Shown here piece after piece: positions 1-13,000 of a stretch of 64,000 nucleotides of DNA. This DNA comes from Yponomeuta sedellus (taxonomy: Eukaryota; Arthropoda; Insecta; Lepidoptera; Yponomeutidae), in assembly GCA_934045075.1 (NCBI GenBank), contig OW203724.1, positions 10,775,473-10,839,472 on the forward strand, written 5' to 3'. The translations under genes were made by a program, and so were the position numbers. A model generated the notes under the pieces. The model ran no database searches, was not told where the DNA came from, and worked only from the letters and a program-made list of their open reading frames with translations. Position 1 is the first letter of the stretch. The number at the start of each line of letters is the position of its first letter.

Positions 1-395
1 AGTGTTGTGTATGCATATACCTAGTTATATCGATGAGTGTGTTAGACAATTGTATAAGGGTGCAGTCAGTATTAAACGATCTACCTATCGTATCGCTTGG
101 CTTTCATTTCGTACCCGCAGATAGTTCAGTATTATTTGATACAAGTGTTCCATCCTTAAGGAGTTCACCGACGCTGTTGTTTACGTGCACGAGTGTATTC
201 GTACAATTGTTTTTCATAGTGTGCGAACCAATTAGAAGATTAGAACGCTAGTAGATGACTGGACAGACGTGTACGTGAACCTAATATTTATAGTATTGTG
301 CATGTAATGAAAACGCACACATCTTCAAAAGTGGCGACAGCGGTACCGGACTTATTTCGCGGTTAGGGCATATCTCCTTCTTTCTATGATCTGAG
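1..395 (-). mobile_element. Terminal segment of a DNA transposon (same family as 43303-46027)
   Basis: Bases about 145-395 are the inverse complement of 43303-43565, ending in the same terminal motif (TATGATCTGAG at 385-395). The 43303-46027 copy has matching ends and an 8-bp target duplication, so 395 is the outer end of a second copy whose body lies upstream of the window. No coding frame is convincing in this part. An open frame of 72 codons at 33-251 has no recognisable domain. Confidence 0.6.
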
Positions 396-815
396 GGTCT
401 AATATACCATACAATGCTATAGAGTCCGCGCCAGCGCTGAATTCCTTCGAGTTAGGTCATTCTCGTCCTTATTTCAATTACTAAAAGCAGATTCCAGCTG
501 CAAAATTACTTTTCGGCGTTTTAGTTCCTACGTTTAGAATTTTTCTGTGTGAAGTTGGTTGTTACTGGTGTTTTCTGAAATCGGTCCTTAATAGTAGATT
601 ATTAAACGAGGGTAGAAAGAATGAATTCCCGAGGTATTTAGACTCCCGAGGCTATAGTCCGAGTAGGAATTAATTCTTTTACCCGTTTTAAACGTTCTAC
701 TTTTCATTTCGAATATGAGGACAATAAAGACTCATTTTTAATATTCAAATCTTAGCATAAAAGATTACCAATTTTTTTGACTTCCGTCACAGATACTATA
801 ACAGATTAGTACCCG

Positions 816-971
816 TAATACAGAGAATAGTGTAAAGAGGTTCGAAATTTCACTGATGCCGCGGTGAGTCGCCCATTAGCTCAGTTGGATAGAGCGCTGG
901 CACGGATACCCAGAGGTCGCGGGTTCGAATCACGGCATGGGTGGAATTTTTAGCCTCTAAATAGGTTTTTA
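816..971 (+). mobile_element. tRNA-derived SINE copy with 13-bp target duplication
   Basis: A cloverleaf-like tRNA moiety lies at 871-942 with an A box (TAGCTCAGTTGG, 877-888) and a near-perfect B box (GGTTCGAATCA, 922-932; other copies end in CC). A leader precedes it and the common tail TTTTTAGCCTCTAAATAGG follows. The 13-bp duplication AGATTAGTACCCG at 803-815 and 972-984 shows retroposition into the older repeat. The anticodon-loop region does not read as a normal tRNA (no U33), so I call it a SINE rather than a working tRNA gene. Confidence 0.75.
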
Positions 972-1144
972 AGATTAGTACCCGCCAATTTATTTCGACT
1001 TTTTAAATTTTAAATATGGAACTCACCGCGTAATTGTTGCGGCTTATTCCGCTTAAGGAAGTTTCCGCTAAGTCCACACTGGCTGTTTAGGAACTCACAT
1101 GGCCGCAGAATTTTTTTTATAAATTTTTTTAAAAAGCCTATCTA

Positions 1145-1357
1145 TTGTGCGTTCACGTTAACTTGATGCGTGAGAGAATTGGTAACACTGAGATGTTTAC
1201 TGTTACCATGTTAAATAAGAAATCATTCCCATTACTTGGGGAAAATAAAAGGATTGAGGGCTTGTTTAACCATCTTCCGATTAGGTCCAAAAGCTAATTC
1301 ACATGTTATGTCCTTGTTACCAATTCTCTCACGCGTCAAGTTAATGTGAACGCACTG
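1145..1357 (+). mobile_element. MITE of the CAGTGCGTTCAC family, copy 1
   Basis: Inverted ends of about 38 bp (GTGCGTTCACGTTAACTTGA ... its complement ending GAACGCACTG before TA) flank about 130 bp of shared interior. The same unit recurs at 18611-18826, 19938-20150 and 53444-53653. The clean TA flanks of the 18611 copy and the CAGTG ends suggest a Tc1/mariner-type non-autonomous element. It has no coding capacity. Confidence 0.75.
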
Positions 1358-1400
1358 TAGTACGTATACAACTTTTCACAGCTGACAGTATTCTATTTTT

Positions 1401-2817
1401 AATAGTAGATTATGCATTAAGGGAATAAAACCATGTATTACGTCATGGGCGGTATATTGAACCCTGAGCGGAGCGAAGGACTCCGAGTTAACTCCCGAGC
1501 GCAGCGAGGGAGTTAAATTTTAACTCCTGAGCGAAGCGAGGGAGTTATGTAGAGTCCTGAGTGAAGCCAGGGGTTCATACCGCCCGAGACTAAGACATGT
1601 TTTATTCCAGAGGTGAATACTCTACTTTTCACACCATCTGGGAGACAATAAAATTTTTCTTTTTTTTATTGGTGTTTCGCGCGGTCACACGACACAGTAG
1701 TTCAGAAAAAAAAGAAAAAAGAGGTGAGTTTCGAACAACTTTTCGAATTGCAATGCGGGGCTTCTTCATAGTTTTCATGCGAATTTTGACATTCTAAATT
1801 CAAATCACTTTATTCCCTAGGGAAATTCTTCATTATTATTGCCCTCGAGAGACAAGGCTATGCTTTATGATGATATTTGACGGTACGTAATAAGGCATTG
1901 TCGAGCAGGAGGTGTGAAAAAAGCTTTTTTATTTCTTAATGCTGTTTCCCTCCATAGGGAGGGAAAAACTCACACAAATTACTTCCCACTTATAGGCCGG
2001 AATGAACTTTTCACACCTCCTGCTCGACAAAAAAGAAAAATTTTATTGTCTCCCAGATGGTGTGAAAAGTAGAGTATTCACCTCTGGAATAAAACATGTC
2101 TTAGTCTCGGGCGGTATGAACCCCTGGCTTCACTCAGGACTCTACATAACTCCCTCGCTTCGCTCAGGAGTTAAAATTTAACTCCCTCGCTGCGCTCGGG
2201 AGTTAACTCGGAGTCCTTCGCTCCGCTCAGGGTTCAATATACCGCCCATGACGTAATACATGGTTTTATTCCCTTAATGCATAATCTACTATTTCACACC
2301 TCCTGCTCGACAATGCCTTATTACGTACCGTCAAATATCATCATAAAGCATAGCCTTGTCTCTCGAGGGCAATAATAATGAAGAATTTCCCTAGGGAATA
2401 AAGTGATTTGAATTTAGAATGTCAAAATTCGCATGAAAACTATGAAGAAGCCCCGCATTGCAATTCGAAATTCGAATAGTTGTTCGAAACTCACCCCTTT
2501 TTTCTTTTTTTTCTGAACTACTGTGTCGTGTGACCGCGCGAAACACCAATAAAAAAAAGAAAAATTTTATTGTCTCCCAGATGGTGTGAAAAGTAGAGTA
2601 TTCACCTCTGGAATAAAACATGTCTTAGTCTCGGGCGGTATGAACCCCTGGCTTCACTCAGGACTCTACATAACTCCCTCGCTTCGCTCAGGAGTTAAAA
2701 TTTAACTCCCTCGCTGCGCTCGGGAGTTAACTCGGAGTCCTTCGCTCCGCTCAGGGTTCAATATACCGCCCATGACGTAATACATGATTTTATTCCCTTA
2801 ATGCATAATCTACTATT
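1401..2817. mobile_element. Foldback element with about 510-bp arms and a nested partial copy
   Basis: The left arm (1401-1915) is inversely repeated at 2291-2817; the outer ends read AATAGTAGATTATGCATTAA and its complement. Between the arms, 2033-2290 is another partial inverted copy of the left arm, so one block is present three times. The arms carry a GC-rich patch of short related units (GAGCGAAGCGAGGGAGTTA and variants), itself able to form hairpins. The small open frames on both strands here are the same arm read in opposite orientations and are unlikely to be genes. Confidence 0.7.
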
Positions 2818-3156
2818 ACTAAACTAGGTATCTAAAACTAAACACAACCTCTTAAGGTAGACCTAGAGCTTTATTGTATACTGAAGGCCACGTTGATCTC
2901 GTCTAATTAACTACCATGCCGTCGGTCGGTCGGTCATGTCGGTTAGATTTCCGCTGGACTTTTTCGATCGGGCTTCCACCGAAACTCTGCATCAGCTCCT
3001 CTGTCCCTAGTACATTTTTAAAGGCGGGCTGGTTTGGACGGCGCAGACCAACATACAGTGGTCGGCGCCGGCCGCACCAATGGTCGAGCGAATCGAGCCT
3101 CGGACACGTCAATATAAACTTGCAATATTTTAACGTTAATAAAAATTTTATAACAG
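2818..3156. other. Unassigned sequence upstream of the first visible ACY1 exon
   Basis: Open frames cross 2903-3112 on both strands with a GC-rich core (GGTCGGCGCCGGCCGCACC), which differs in composition from its neighbours. I do not recognise either translation; a fragment of a retroelement is possible. The end of this stretch is the polypyrimidine-poor acceptor TTTTATAACAG before the ACY1 exon at 3157. The missing ACY1 first exon is not visible here. Confidence 0.3.
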
Positions 3157-3975
3157 ATGAATGCCTAGCATTTCTAAAGAAGCAAGCTTCTGATCTTGGG
3201 CTGGCCTACAAAGTTTACGAAGTGGTGGCCAAGAAGCCGATCGCTGTGCTGACATGGGAAGGCAGTCAGCCAGCGCTCCCGTCGGTGCTGCTCAATTCTC
3301 ACATGGACGTCGTGCCGGTTTTTGAAGTAAGTCGACAGATTTTTTTATTTTATGTCTAAACCATGGACATGGATGTCGTGCCGGTTTTCGGAGTACTTAA
3401 GTCGACAAACATCTTTCTTCCATTGCTACGCCAGTTGGAAATAACAGACGGGCTATACGAGCGGTTTTGAAAACTCTTCCTCCTCAGGACCTAGGCACAA
3501 AACAGACTGCGTCACTACAGAGAGAAATATGAAGATTCATCATCACATAATATCGTCGTGATAAACTGTTTTTCTACTTTCAGAACAGTTGGAAGCACCC
3601 GCCCTTCAGTGCGCACATAGATGGAGACGGAAAGATATTCGCAAGAGGATCGCAGGATATGAAATGCGTCGGAATACAGTATCTCGAGGCAATACGGAAG
3701 TTCAAAGCTGCCGGGGTCCAGTTGAAGCGGTCTCTGCACGTGTCGTTCGTTCCGGGTACGTACGGATCACAGAGGATTAATAGGTACGAAGGCTTTTATG
3801 TCCAGCTTCACCTCCTGAAGTTGCATTCATATCAGCTTATATTGTACCTTTTACTAAGTACATTATAGTAATGTTGTCTGGAAGAGATCACTTTTAGTGA
3901 TAAGGCCGCCGTCTGTACTCTTAGGTTAAGAAATATCTGTGTAATTTCCTTTTTTATGTACAATAAAGTGTTCTC

Positions 3976-4019
<44 letters not shown>

Positions 4020-7000
4020 CATCCTAGCTATTATTTAGGAAGATTTATTGGAGTGACCATCGCAGCGTCAGGACTATTTTCCTTGACAAACGGAGGAGAT
4101 GGTGATCGTACTATGTGGAGAGGCGCCGAAATATATTTGTTTATCTACCATCGAGTAGATGAACAAATGTATAAGAACTTGATAGAGGGGATATTAATTC
4201 TAATTGTTTCACCCAGGGTTCTTAAAAGTTTTTTTCTGATTCTTACTACTATCACTTCTAACACTTGTACAATTTTTCTAGTTACCTATATTCTTTTTGT
4301 TGCACTAACTCGTGCTAAGGACAATTTTTAAAAACCGATTTAGAGGCTAAAAATTCCACCCATGCCGGGACTCGAACCGGCGTCCTCTGGCTTACCAAAA
4401 AGGATTGAATTAAATGTAGTTTTTAATTGCTCTAAGAACGTTCTAGGAACGCTCTAAGACTTCTATGAACGTTTTCCAGAACAGATCAGGTAAATAGATC
4501 TACTTATTGCTTCACCTTAATTTCCAGATGAGGAAATCGGCGGCCATGACGGTATGGCCAAGTTTGTCCACACCGAGGATTTCAAGGCCCTAAACGTTGG
4601 ATTCGCGCTGGACGAAGGCATGGCTAATCCGAGCGAAGAGTTCATTCTTTTCTACGGCGAAAGGAGTATATGGCGTAAGGAAACACTGAGCTGGTATTAT
4701 GTATTAATGAATGTCATTTAAATAATTCAACAAAAATATGGTTTAAACATTATTTGGTCAGCACAAAATAAAATAGTCGAATTGATCAGTTGGAAATTCA
4801 AAACTTAGGTTATTACATCGTTTGTAATAACCTCATCATCGCATTAAATGATTAAAGTTAAACCAAATTGGTTTAATTGAATTAATTTATTTCCTGACCG
4901 CATGTTGCAGTTCATTCCACTGACCTAAATAATTGTTGGCTGATCTACTTTGCGGCTGGACTGCCTTATTATTACTTTATAGTTAACATAATCTTTGAAT
5001 GAATGTTGATGAAGCGTAAGAGGTTGGTAGCAATTGGCAAACCTGGTATCTGCCTAGCCCTCCGGGGTACAGGCATAATGTTTATGAAATGAATGAACGA
5101 TGCTCCTCATGACCGAAAAAAAAATAGACGTAATTTAGTTCTAATTAACAAACATGGGATGTACGGAAAGGTCACCCATCCAGTACCTGCCCGCGCCTGT
5201 TGTTGCTTAAGCCGAGTGATTGATTCCAATCACTCGGTCCCACTAAACCACGAGCGCTTCTCATTCATTAAATGTTTATTTATCAAATATATAGTAGATT
5301 GTTAAACGAGGGTGGAAAGAATCAATTCTCGAGGTATTTAGACTATAGTCCGAGTAGGAATTGATTCTTGTACCCGTGTTAAGCACTCTACTTTCATTTC
5401 GAATATGAGGAAAATAAAAACTCATTTTTAATCTTAGCATATAAGATTATTACCTATATTTTTGAATTCCGTCACAGATACTATTACAGATTAGTACCCG
5501 CCAATATATGCCGACTTTTTAAATTTTAAATACAGAACTCACCGCGTAATTGTTGCGGCTTATTCCGCTCAAAGAAGTTTGCGCTAAGTTCACACTGGCT
5601 GTTTAGAAATTTTTTAATTATTTTTTTTTAAAAAGTCTAATTTTACATAAAACTCTTCACAGCTGACAGTAGTTCTATTTTTAAAATTTATTCCGGCCCT
5701 TAGGTGGGTAGTAATTTTTATGAGTCTTTACCTCCCTATGGAAGGAAGCAGCATTTTCCACCCAATAATCAGATCAAAACAACACTACTTTACGAGTAAG
5801 TATAAGAAATTAAAAAGATATTTATCTACTAAAGAGATATTTTCATGGTCACAATACTATAAAAAATACTAGTCTTTATTACCTGCATCTAAATTTTACA
5901 TATCATAATATTATTATTTATTTATATATCTATGTATGTGTATTTACTCAAAATTATACATAATATATTATGTTCATATGTATATTATTATCATGTGTAT
6001 CGTACGTACTCGTATCATATCTATAAGTATTAGTAGGGTAATATAAATAAAAGTTAAGGCTTAGTGGTTTTAATGGTTCCGCAACTTATATCGCGGAATC
6101 TTATTTTTATCTCGTGTTTTTCTTAGCTCTTATTCTTTATTTTCTAGTCCTCAGAATCCTAAAGTCGGTTTCACTGGTTTCCTCCACACAGGGTATCCTA
6201 GCGAGGGGACCATCACCTACTGACGTTACGGGTTGAACTTAGTAGGCCACTAATTCTAATATTAAGGAATCTCCTCTTTGTTATTCCAGTTATTTTTAGG
6301 CTTAGTCTGTAACCCTGTATGAACTAAGAAGCAAATAAATGAATAAAGTATTTTGTGGGAGTGGTTTGGAAACTGTTTTCTAGTTATGACATCTACTTCA
6401 TACCCTATACGTATGTTCATTTTAAAGTTGTAGTTAACATTGTTTTGCAGAGTTGCACATTCACTGCACGGGTCAGCCCGGTCACGGCTCCTTGCTTTTG
6501 CACAACACAGCTGGCGAAAAGGTGCTTTTTTTATTTTAGTTCAGTCCTACACACACGAATAATATGCCTAAGTACCACATAGGGTCCAGCTCAAATATGT
6601 GCAGGGTGCATTTTAAAGGTTTTATAGCCTAAAATATTTGGAAAAAGTACTTCATAACTTTTACAGTGAGTGTCCCACACATTTATATGGATGTAGGGGC
6701 ACTTATACAGATTACGTAAAAAAAAAAAACAAAATGGGGTTTCACTTTACAACAAGAACAACCTGAATAAAAACCTTCAAAATCGCGGAAAGAATATTAG
6801 CTGTTCCATTTCATATTTACGGGAAAGGCTTGGGAACAGGTCTGAATTATTATTTTGAAGTTGCCCGTAAAAGTTGTTCACATAGACGAGGTGGTCCTGA
6901 ACAATATTATAATACCCTATTGATACTGCATTATAATTTGTTTCCTTTGGACTATTTATTGCTGACTTGCCTATATTTTAGGTGGGTACTTGGATAATGG

Positions 7001-10000
7001 GTACAAATTCTGTAAGTTGTGTCAGGTTTCAAAATAATCATAGAATATAAATATTATAAATAATGTTATTGTTTCCAGCTGAGATATGTCATCGATAAAT
7101 TCATGGACTTGAGACAGCTACAGAAGCGCATTCTGGAAAGTGATAGCACACTGACTGTGGGCGATGTCACCACGATCAATCTTACACAGATTTATGTTAG
7201 TATAACAAGTTTTTTTCTCAACAAACTTCGAAGAAATTACTACAATCAATGACTTAATAGGTTTAATTTTTTGACGAAGTTTTAAATAGTAGGTTTTATT
7301 CAGTGAAATTATTAAAGATATAGGGAAACAGGCAGCAATTTGCGTAATAGGTTGACATGCATGAATGTTGGTACAGTAGACAGCAGATAAAGATGAGAAT
7401 ATTCTCTTTATTTTTCACCAAAACAGAAAAACCATAAACATACGTTTATACTTTTGTTGCAAAGACGCCCGTAGCTGAGTAGAGAGCATGCGTGTAAAGA
7501 AAGACGTGCTGTCGATTGTATCCACTTCGATAAGTACTAAGTACTATAGAAACAAAACCAAAACAGACTGAAAGGTGATCCACGAGGCGTGAATTAAAAA
7601 AATATCCATTTTTAAAGATCATTTACAAAAACGGCTTATTTTGGCGTTAATGCAAACTAGTCCTACGTTTTTTCCTTAGGTGCTAGGCCATGGGTCCTAA
7701 AAATATGGTTTCACTGTAATCATGATTGAGAGTCTGAGTAGTCCAGACACTTTTCTGACTATTTAGTCAGAAAAGTCAATCATGATTATTGAAAAAGGGT
7801 CTTTAAAAAAGATTTTTTCCCATTGGTGGCGCTAGCGCACCTCATGGATCCCCTTAACCGCCGGTTTATGTATTGAGAATTTCACCAAGTAGTTCTGTCT
7901 CTTCATATTGCCTAAAGAAGAAAGGAACCAAAATATTTGGATTAGTGAAAACCTCACTTCAGAAACCCGCGTTAAAACTTGTTTAAAATTCTTTTACACT
8001 AAGAGGAATTCTAAACAAGTTTTACTGCGGTTTGATTAAAAATTACTGTTATTTTCTAGCTGACCGTTAACAGTTATCCCATTTGGTAAGTGAAGACACT
8101 ACACAATAATTTTTAAATAAACCTTGAGTAGTAGACTTGGAGTTTATTTAACTAGCTGGTGCCCGCGACGTCGTCTGCGCAGGATTAATATTTCGTGTAG
8201 CTTAGCGCGGCGTAGAAAAGAACTAACATTTAACATTAAAATTGTTACAGAAATAATTTTTGAGTCTCATTTGAAAAATATAGCAGGAAATACGGTAGCT
8301 AAGCACTGCGCAGCCCTAATTATTGGTCTATAGGTTGATACTGCGGTATGCTCCTATAAACTATGTTTAACAATTGTTTTTAAACATTTCCATCATATCG
8401 TTATAGCTGTTTTGGCAGCGCACGCCAGAATAGCACGCAGGTGGTAGATTTTTTCATACTTGACACTTCTAGTCATATTTAGACAATTCATACAATATCT
8501 TTATAAATTATAGCCTAAGCATTTGTTAATCTGACGTGTAAGCTACATTATTGTAAAGTTTCATTAAAATCAATTCAGTAGTTTTTACGTGAAAGAGAAA
8601 CAAACAAACATCCATCCATCCATTCTTACAAACTTTCGCGTTTATAATATTAGTAGGATGTAATATTACCCGTATAGCTTTTCCCATTAAACAGGCAATT
8701 ATTCGTCTGCAGGGTGGCGTGCAATCCAATGTGATTCCTGAGAAGCTGACCGTCGTATTCGATATTCGAATCGCAGTGACGGTCGATCATGTGGAGTTTG
8801 AGAACACGGTAAGTATCCCCCAAGGCTACAATAGTACATTATGATATAAGTGCGGTAAGTTGAAAATTACAGCCGAGGCGATATTACTAGCCCGAGCCAT
8901 CCGGCGAGGGCTATAAGGAAGCAGAGGCTGTAATTTTCAAAGTGAACGTATGTCATACGACGTTTTATAACATATTTACGAGGAAATTAATAAAACTCTG
9001 ACTTTGTTATCATCACTACTTGACGACATTTTCAAATAAAAACAATACATTGAAAAGAAAAAGCGCGCGGATTTATTTTTACTTGTCCACAAATAAGCGA
9101 TGCGTGCGCGCGCATCAACTTTTTTTTTTAGGCAAAGGTACAAAAACAGCCAGTATTAATAATGAAGTAAATTAATATTTTTGTGTTTTTGTTACAGATA
9201 AATGGTTGTAATTTATTGTCAAAATTAATTAAATTAAAGAATTAAATGTTTATTTGTTATATTTTATTTCCCAAAGTTAATTTTATTCATAAAATATTGA
9301 CCACTTTCTTGACATAAAACCTCTTTGCTAAGATTTTTAAAAGTATCGTTCATTTTTAGACGGAGCATCTTAAAACTTTATTAAAAAAAACACGTGCCTT
9401 TTACATTACATTATCGCACAAGTACGTAATGAATGAGATACATTACGATATTGAAATTGGTATAATTAAACCACTTTACTAGCAAATATGTTATAAACAA
9501 TTACTATTACTTCTGTACGAAATTGAATAATACAATTCATCATCATCATCATCAGCCCACCGCTGCCCACTGCTGGGTATAGGCCTTTTCCCCATTATGC
9601 CAAGCCTCACGGTCTCTCGCCATCCTCATCCAAGGACCCTCCACTGACTCTGCCACATCGTCTGACCATCGGGCCGCTGGTCTGCCCACCGACCGCTTTC
9701 CCGTTCTCGGCCGCCACTCTGTGACTGCTCTGGTCCACCTGCCGTCTTCCCGCCTTGCCAAGTGCCCCGCCCACCTCCACTTTAGTCTCGAGATCCGGTC
9801 CCCTACATCGTCAACCTTCGTTTTACGTCGAATAACGATATTTGGAACCCGATCTACGAGTCTAAGGCCCAACATGGAACGCTCCATAGCTCTCTGTGCT
9901 ACTTTAACTCGGTGCATGTTCTGTTTTGTGAGCGTCCATGTTTCGGCCCCGTAAGTGAGGATGGGCAAGACACATTGGTTGAATGTCTTGGTCTTTAGAC

Positions 10001-13000
10001 ATTGCGGGATTTTTGACTTAAAAGACATCGGCAAGTTTTCCAAAAGCAGCCCATCCCAACTGAATCCGCCGTGTGATCTCCTTGACCTGAGATTCTCGGT
10101 CAAAAGATAAACATTGTCCAAGATAGACGTACTCGTCTACGACCTCTATCAGGCAGTTGCCGACAATTATGTTCGGAAAGTTCTGCCTCTGGTTGGTCAT
10201 GATCTTTGTCTTGGACATGTTCATCTCAAGACCGATCCTCAGGGACGCTTCGTGCAATTCTGCGAGCATACCTTGGAGATCTGCGGCGTTATCAGCTAGG
10301 ATGACGATGTCGTCGGCAAAACGCAGGTGCGATAAATAGGCACCATTTATGTTTACACCCTTCTCGGTCCAGTCAACGGTCTTCACCACATCCTCAAGGA
10401 CATTGGTGAAGAGCTTGGGCGAGATGGTGTCTCCCTGGCGTACTCCTCTGTTGATGTTCACAGTGTCGGTCAGTTCGTGTAATCGCACCTGCAGAGTGGC
10501 GGACCTGTAAAGCTCCCGGAGGATGTCCACATATCTCTTGTCAATGTTGGAGCGATGGAGAGCATGGAACACTGCCCAGTGCTCGACACTGTCGAAAGCA
10601 TTCTCATAATCGATGAAGGCTAAGCACAGAGGCAGGTTATACTCGCGACATCTCTCCATCTAATAATACAATTCAATAATACAATTAATCAGCTATTATA
10701 CAAACTTTCAGGAAGATTATTATTACACTTTTTTTATTTTTAATGCACTAACCCGTGCTAAGGAACAAATTTAAAAACCTATGGTGAAATTTTTAGCCTC
10801 TAAATAGGTTTTTAAATTTGTTCCTTAGCACGGGTTAGTGCATTAAAAATAAAAATAGTGTAATCATGTGGGTACAGTGATATCGTTCCGATGTTAAAAC
10901 CTAACTGCAAAGTAGGTAGTCGGGGCTGTAAGTAATGCAATTTGCTTAAGTCAGATGTCGCTGCCTGTACGTAATACAGAGAATATTGTAAAGAGGTTCG
11001 AAGTTTCACTGATGCCGTGAGTCGCCCATTGGCTCAATTGGTAGAGCGCTGGTACGGATAGCCAGAGGTTGCGGGTTCGAATCCCGGCATGGGTGAAATT
11101 TTTAGCCTCTAAATAGGTTTTTAAAGATTATTATTATTAATAAAATGTTTCTTCCAGAATGTAAAAAATCCTTAGATTAGATACGAGTTAATAAGTTGCC
11201 ATTTTACTTGCAACAGCAAGTAAAATGGCAACTGATAAAAAAAAATTTCAATTTGTACTTACCGTACCTACTTAATTTTACTTATCGTAATACTTTTCGT
11301 CTAATACTGAATAATGCATACTTAATTCGTATACTTATATCATTTAGATCAAGCAATGGTTGAAAGAAGCTGGAGAAGGCGTCACTTACGAGTTCGAGCA
11401 GCGGAATCCTTGCGTGAAGAGTACCAATTTGGATGACAGCAACCCCTTCTGGGGCGCCTTCAAGGCAGCAGCTGACGAAATGTAAGTTTGAACAATTTTT
11501 AACACGCGTTGTCCAACGTAGCGGTGTCAATTTTTAATGAAAATGTACGCTATGTAACCTTATAAAGAGGTTTTTATACTTTTACACTTGACATAAGTAC
11601 CTACAATAAATTAGTGTTTAATATTATGAGATGAGACGCACAATGGTTGTTATTTTGCCTCAATTTGGCAGCAATGCAATAGCAGTACAATGTCATTCTA
11701 GCAAACAAAGCACTAGCAGTACAATGTCATTCCACAGGGGTGTAACCCGCGCAATAAATAGGCATCTCACGCGAAGAACATCAAATTGCGCGAGGCGCCG
11801 AGTTAAGTAGCACGGGTTATACCATTGCAATGCGATTGGTTACCAGATTACCGATAGTGCGAATGATACGACTAATTATTATTATAATTGTATTGAACAA
11901 CTACGCATTTTAGAGACTCGTCCCCGTCTGGACATTCCCAAGTAGAGTTGTGATTCTACCCGGGTATTTACCCGAAATGGGTAGATTCGCGGGAATATTC
12001 CCATTGAATCTACCCGACGGGTATTTATGAGGGTAAATACGTTTATTGGTGTTTTCGTTCGCTAAAATAGATTGCATTACCGTTAAATCCATTTTTACTC
12101 ACGAGCCTCAGGACTATATTCAATATCTTTCATTATTTTTTGACGAAAGAACGAAATAAGTATATCTCAAGAAAATAACTTTTTTGTGATGGACTTATTT
12201 CATGAATTATTGAGAGATTGTTAAAGATTCTTACTTAGTAATTATCCGCCCGAGAGTAAATAACCATAAATACTAGTTTCTACTGAGTATTTAACGAAAA
12301 CTGACAGTAAATATTTTTAATTGGTTTTTTACAGTATAATCTTTTAGTTAGGGTCTTATTTGATCGGTATTGATGAGATCTTTGTTTAAACTTGGGGAGC
12401 ATGATCTGATGATAGCGCTGGAAGGTGTGTATGGGATCTCCTCAACGGATAGCAGTAGACCATTTGAGTTTGTACTTATTCGATTAGTATTTGTGAGATC
12501 TTTGTTGAAACTTGGTGACAAGTTCTTAGATGGCACAGCAAAGTACCCAAATTCTAGTGCCATCATCAGACCCTTCAGACACTAGATCTTCACAACGGAT
12601 ACTAAGAAACTATTCGAGTTTCGCCTTATTTAATCTGTATTATTGAGATCTTTAGCAGAACTTTCTGATAAGATCTGATTACGGCAAAGTAAGGTGATTA
12701 GTTAGTTAGATCTGGGAAAAAGAACGTGGTTACAGGATCTCCTCCACGGAGAACATAGAATGATTCATATTCATTTATTTTATGATATTCATTTATTTGA
12801 TTTCAATAAAATCAAATTAACAAAAAACATAACATACCGTAACATATTCATACACCCGTATCGCGTACGTAGAGATCAGCGTTTGCCACTTGCCATGATC
12901 CTGACAGATCGCTTTATAAACATTGGTTACTCAAAATCAAATTATTGAAATATTTTTGCAGTATTTCAAAAGTTAGTCTCAAATAATGGAGTCCTAGTAA

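Larger units (their letters stand above)
592..1400 (+). repeat. Interspersed repeat, copy 1, interrupted by a SINE and a MITE
   Basis: The stretch starting AGTAGATTATTAAACGAGGG recurs at 5291-5690 with the same order of blocks (CGAGGTATTTAGACT, CCGTCACAGATACTAT, CACCGCGTAATTGTTGCGGC, CACAGCTGACAGTA). Here it is interrupted by the SINE at 816-971 and the MITE at 1145-1357. The 5291 copy lacks both insertions and so acts as an empty-site reference. No protein is recognisable. The 396-591 interval before it shows nothing. Confidence 0.6.

Noticed and set aside
2903..3112. Possible missing ACY1 first exon
   Set aside because: Neither strand's translation contains the conserved N-terminal motif of the family, and no suitable donor in phase was found.
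11024..11094. Intact-looking tRNA gene with A and B boxes
   Set aside because: The same unit recurs with a fixed leader and tail and target duplications; the anticodon loop lacks U33. It is a SINE.
12348..12585. Paired open frames on both strands of the 11.9-14.3 kb foldback
   Set aside because: They are the two arms of an inverted repeat, with no domain or start context.
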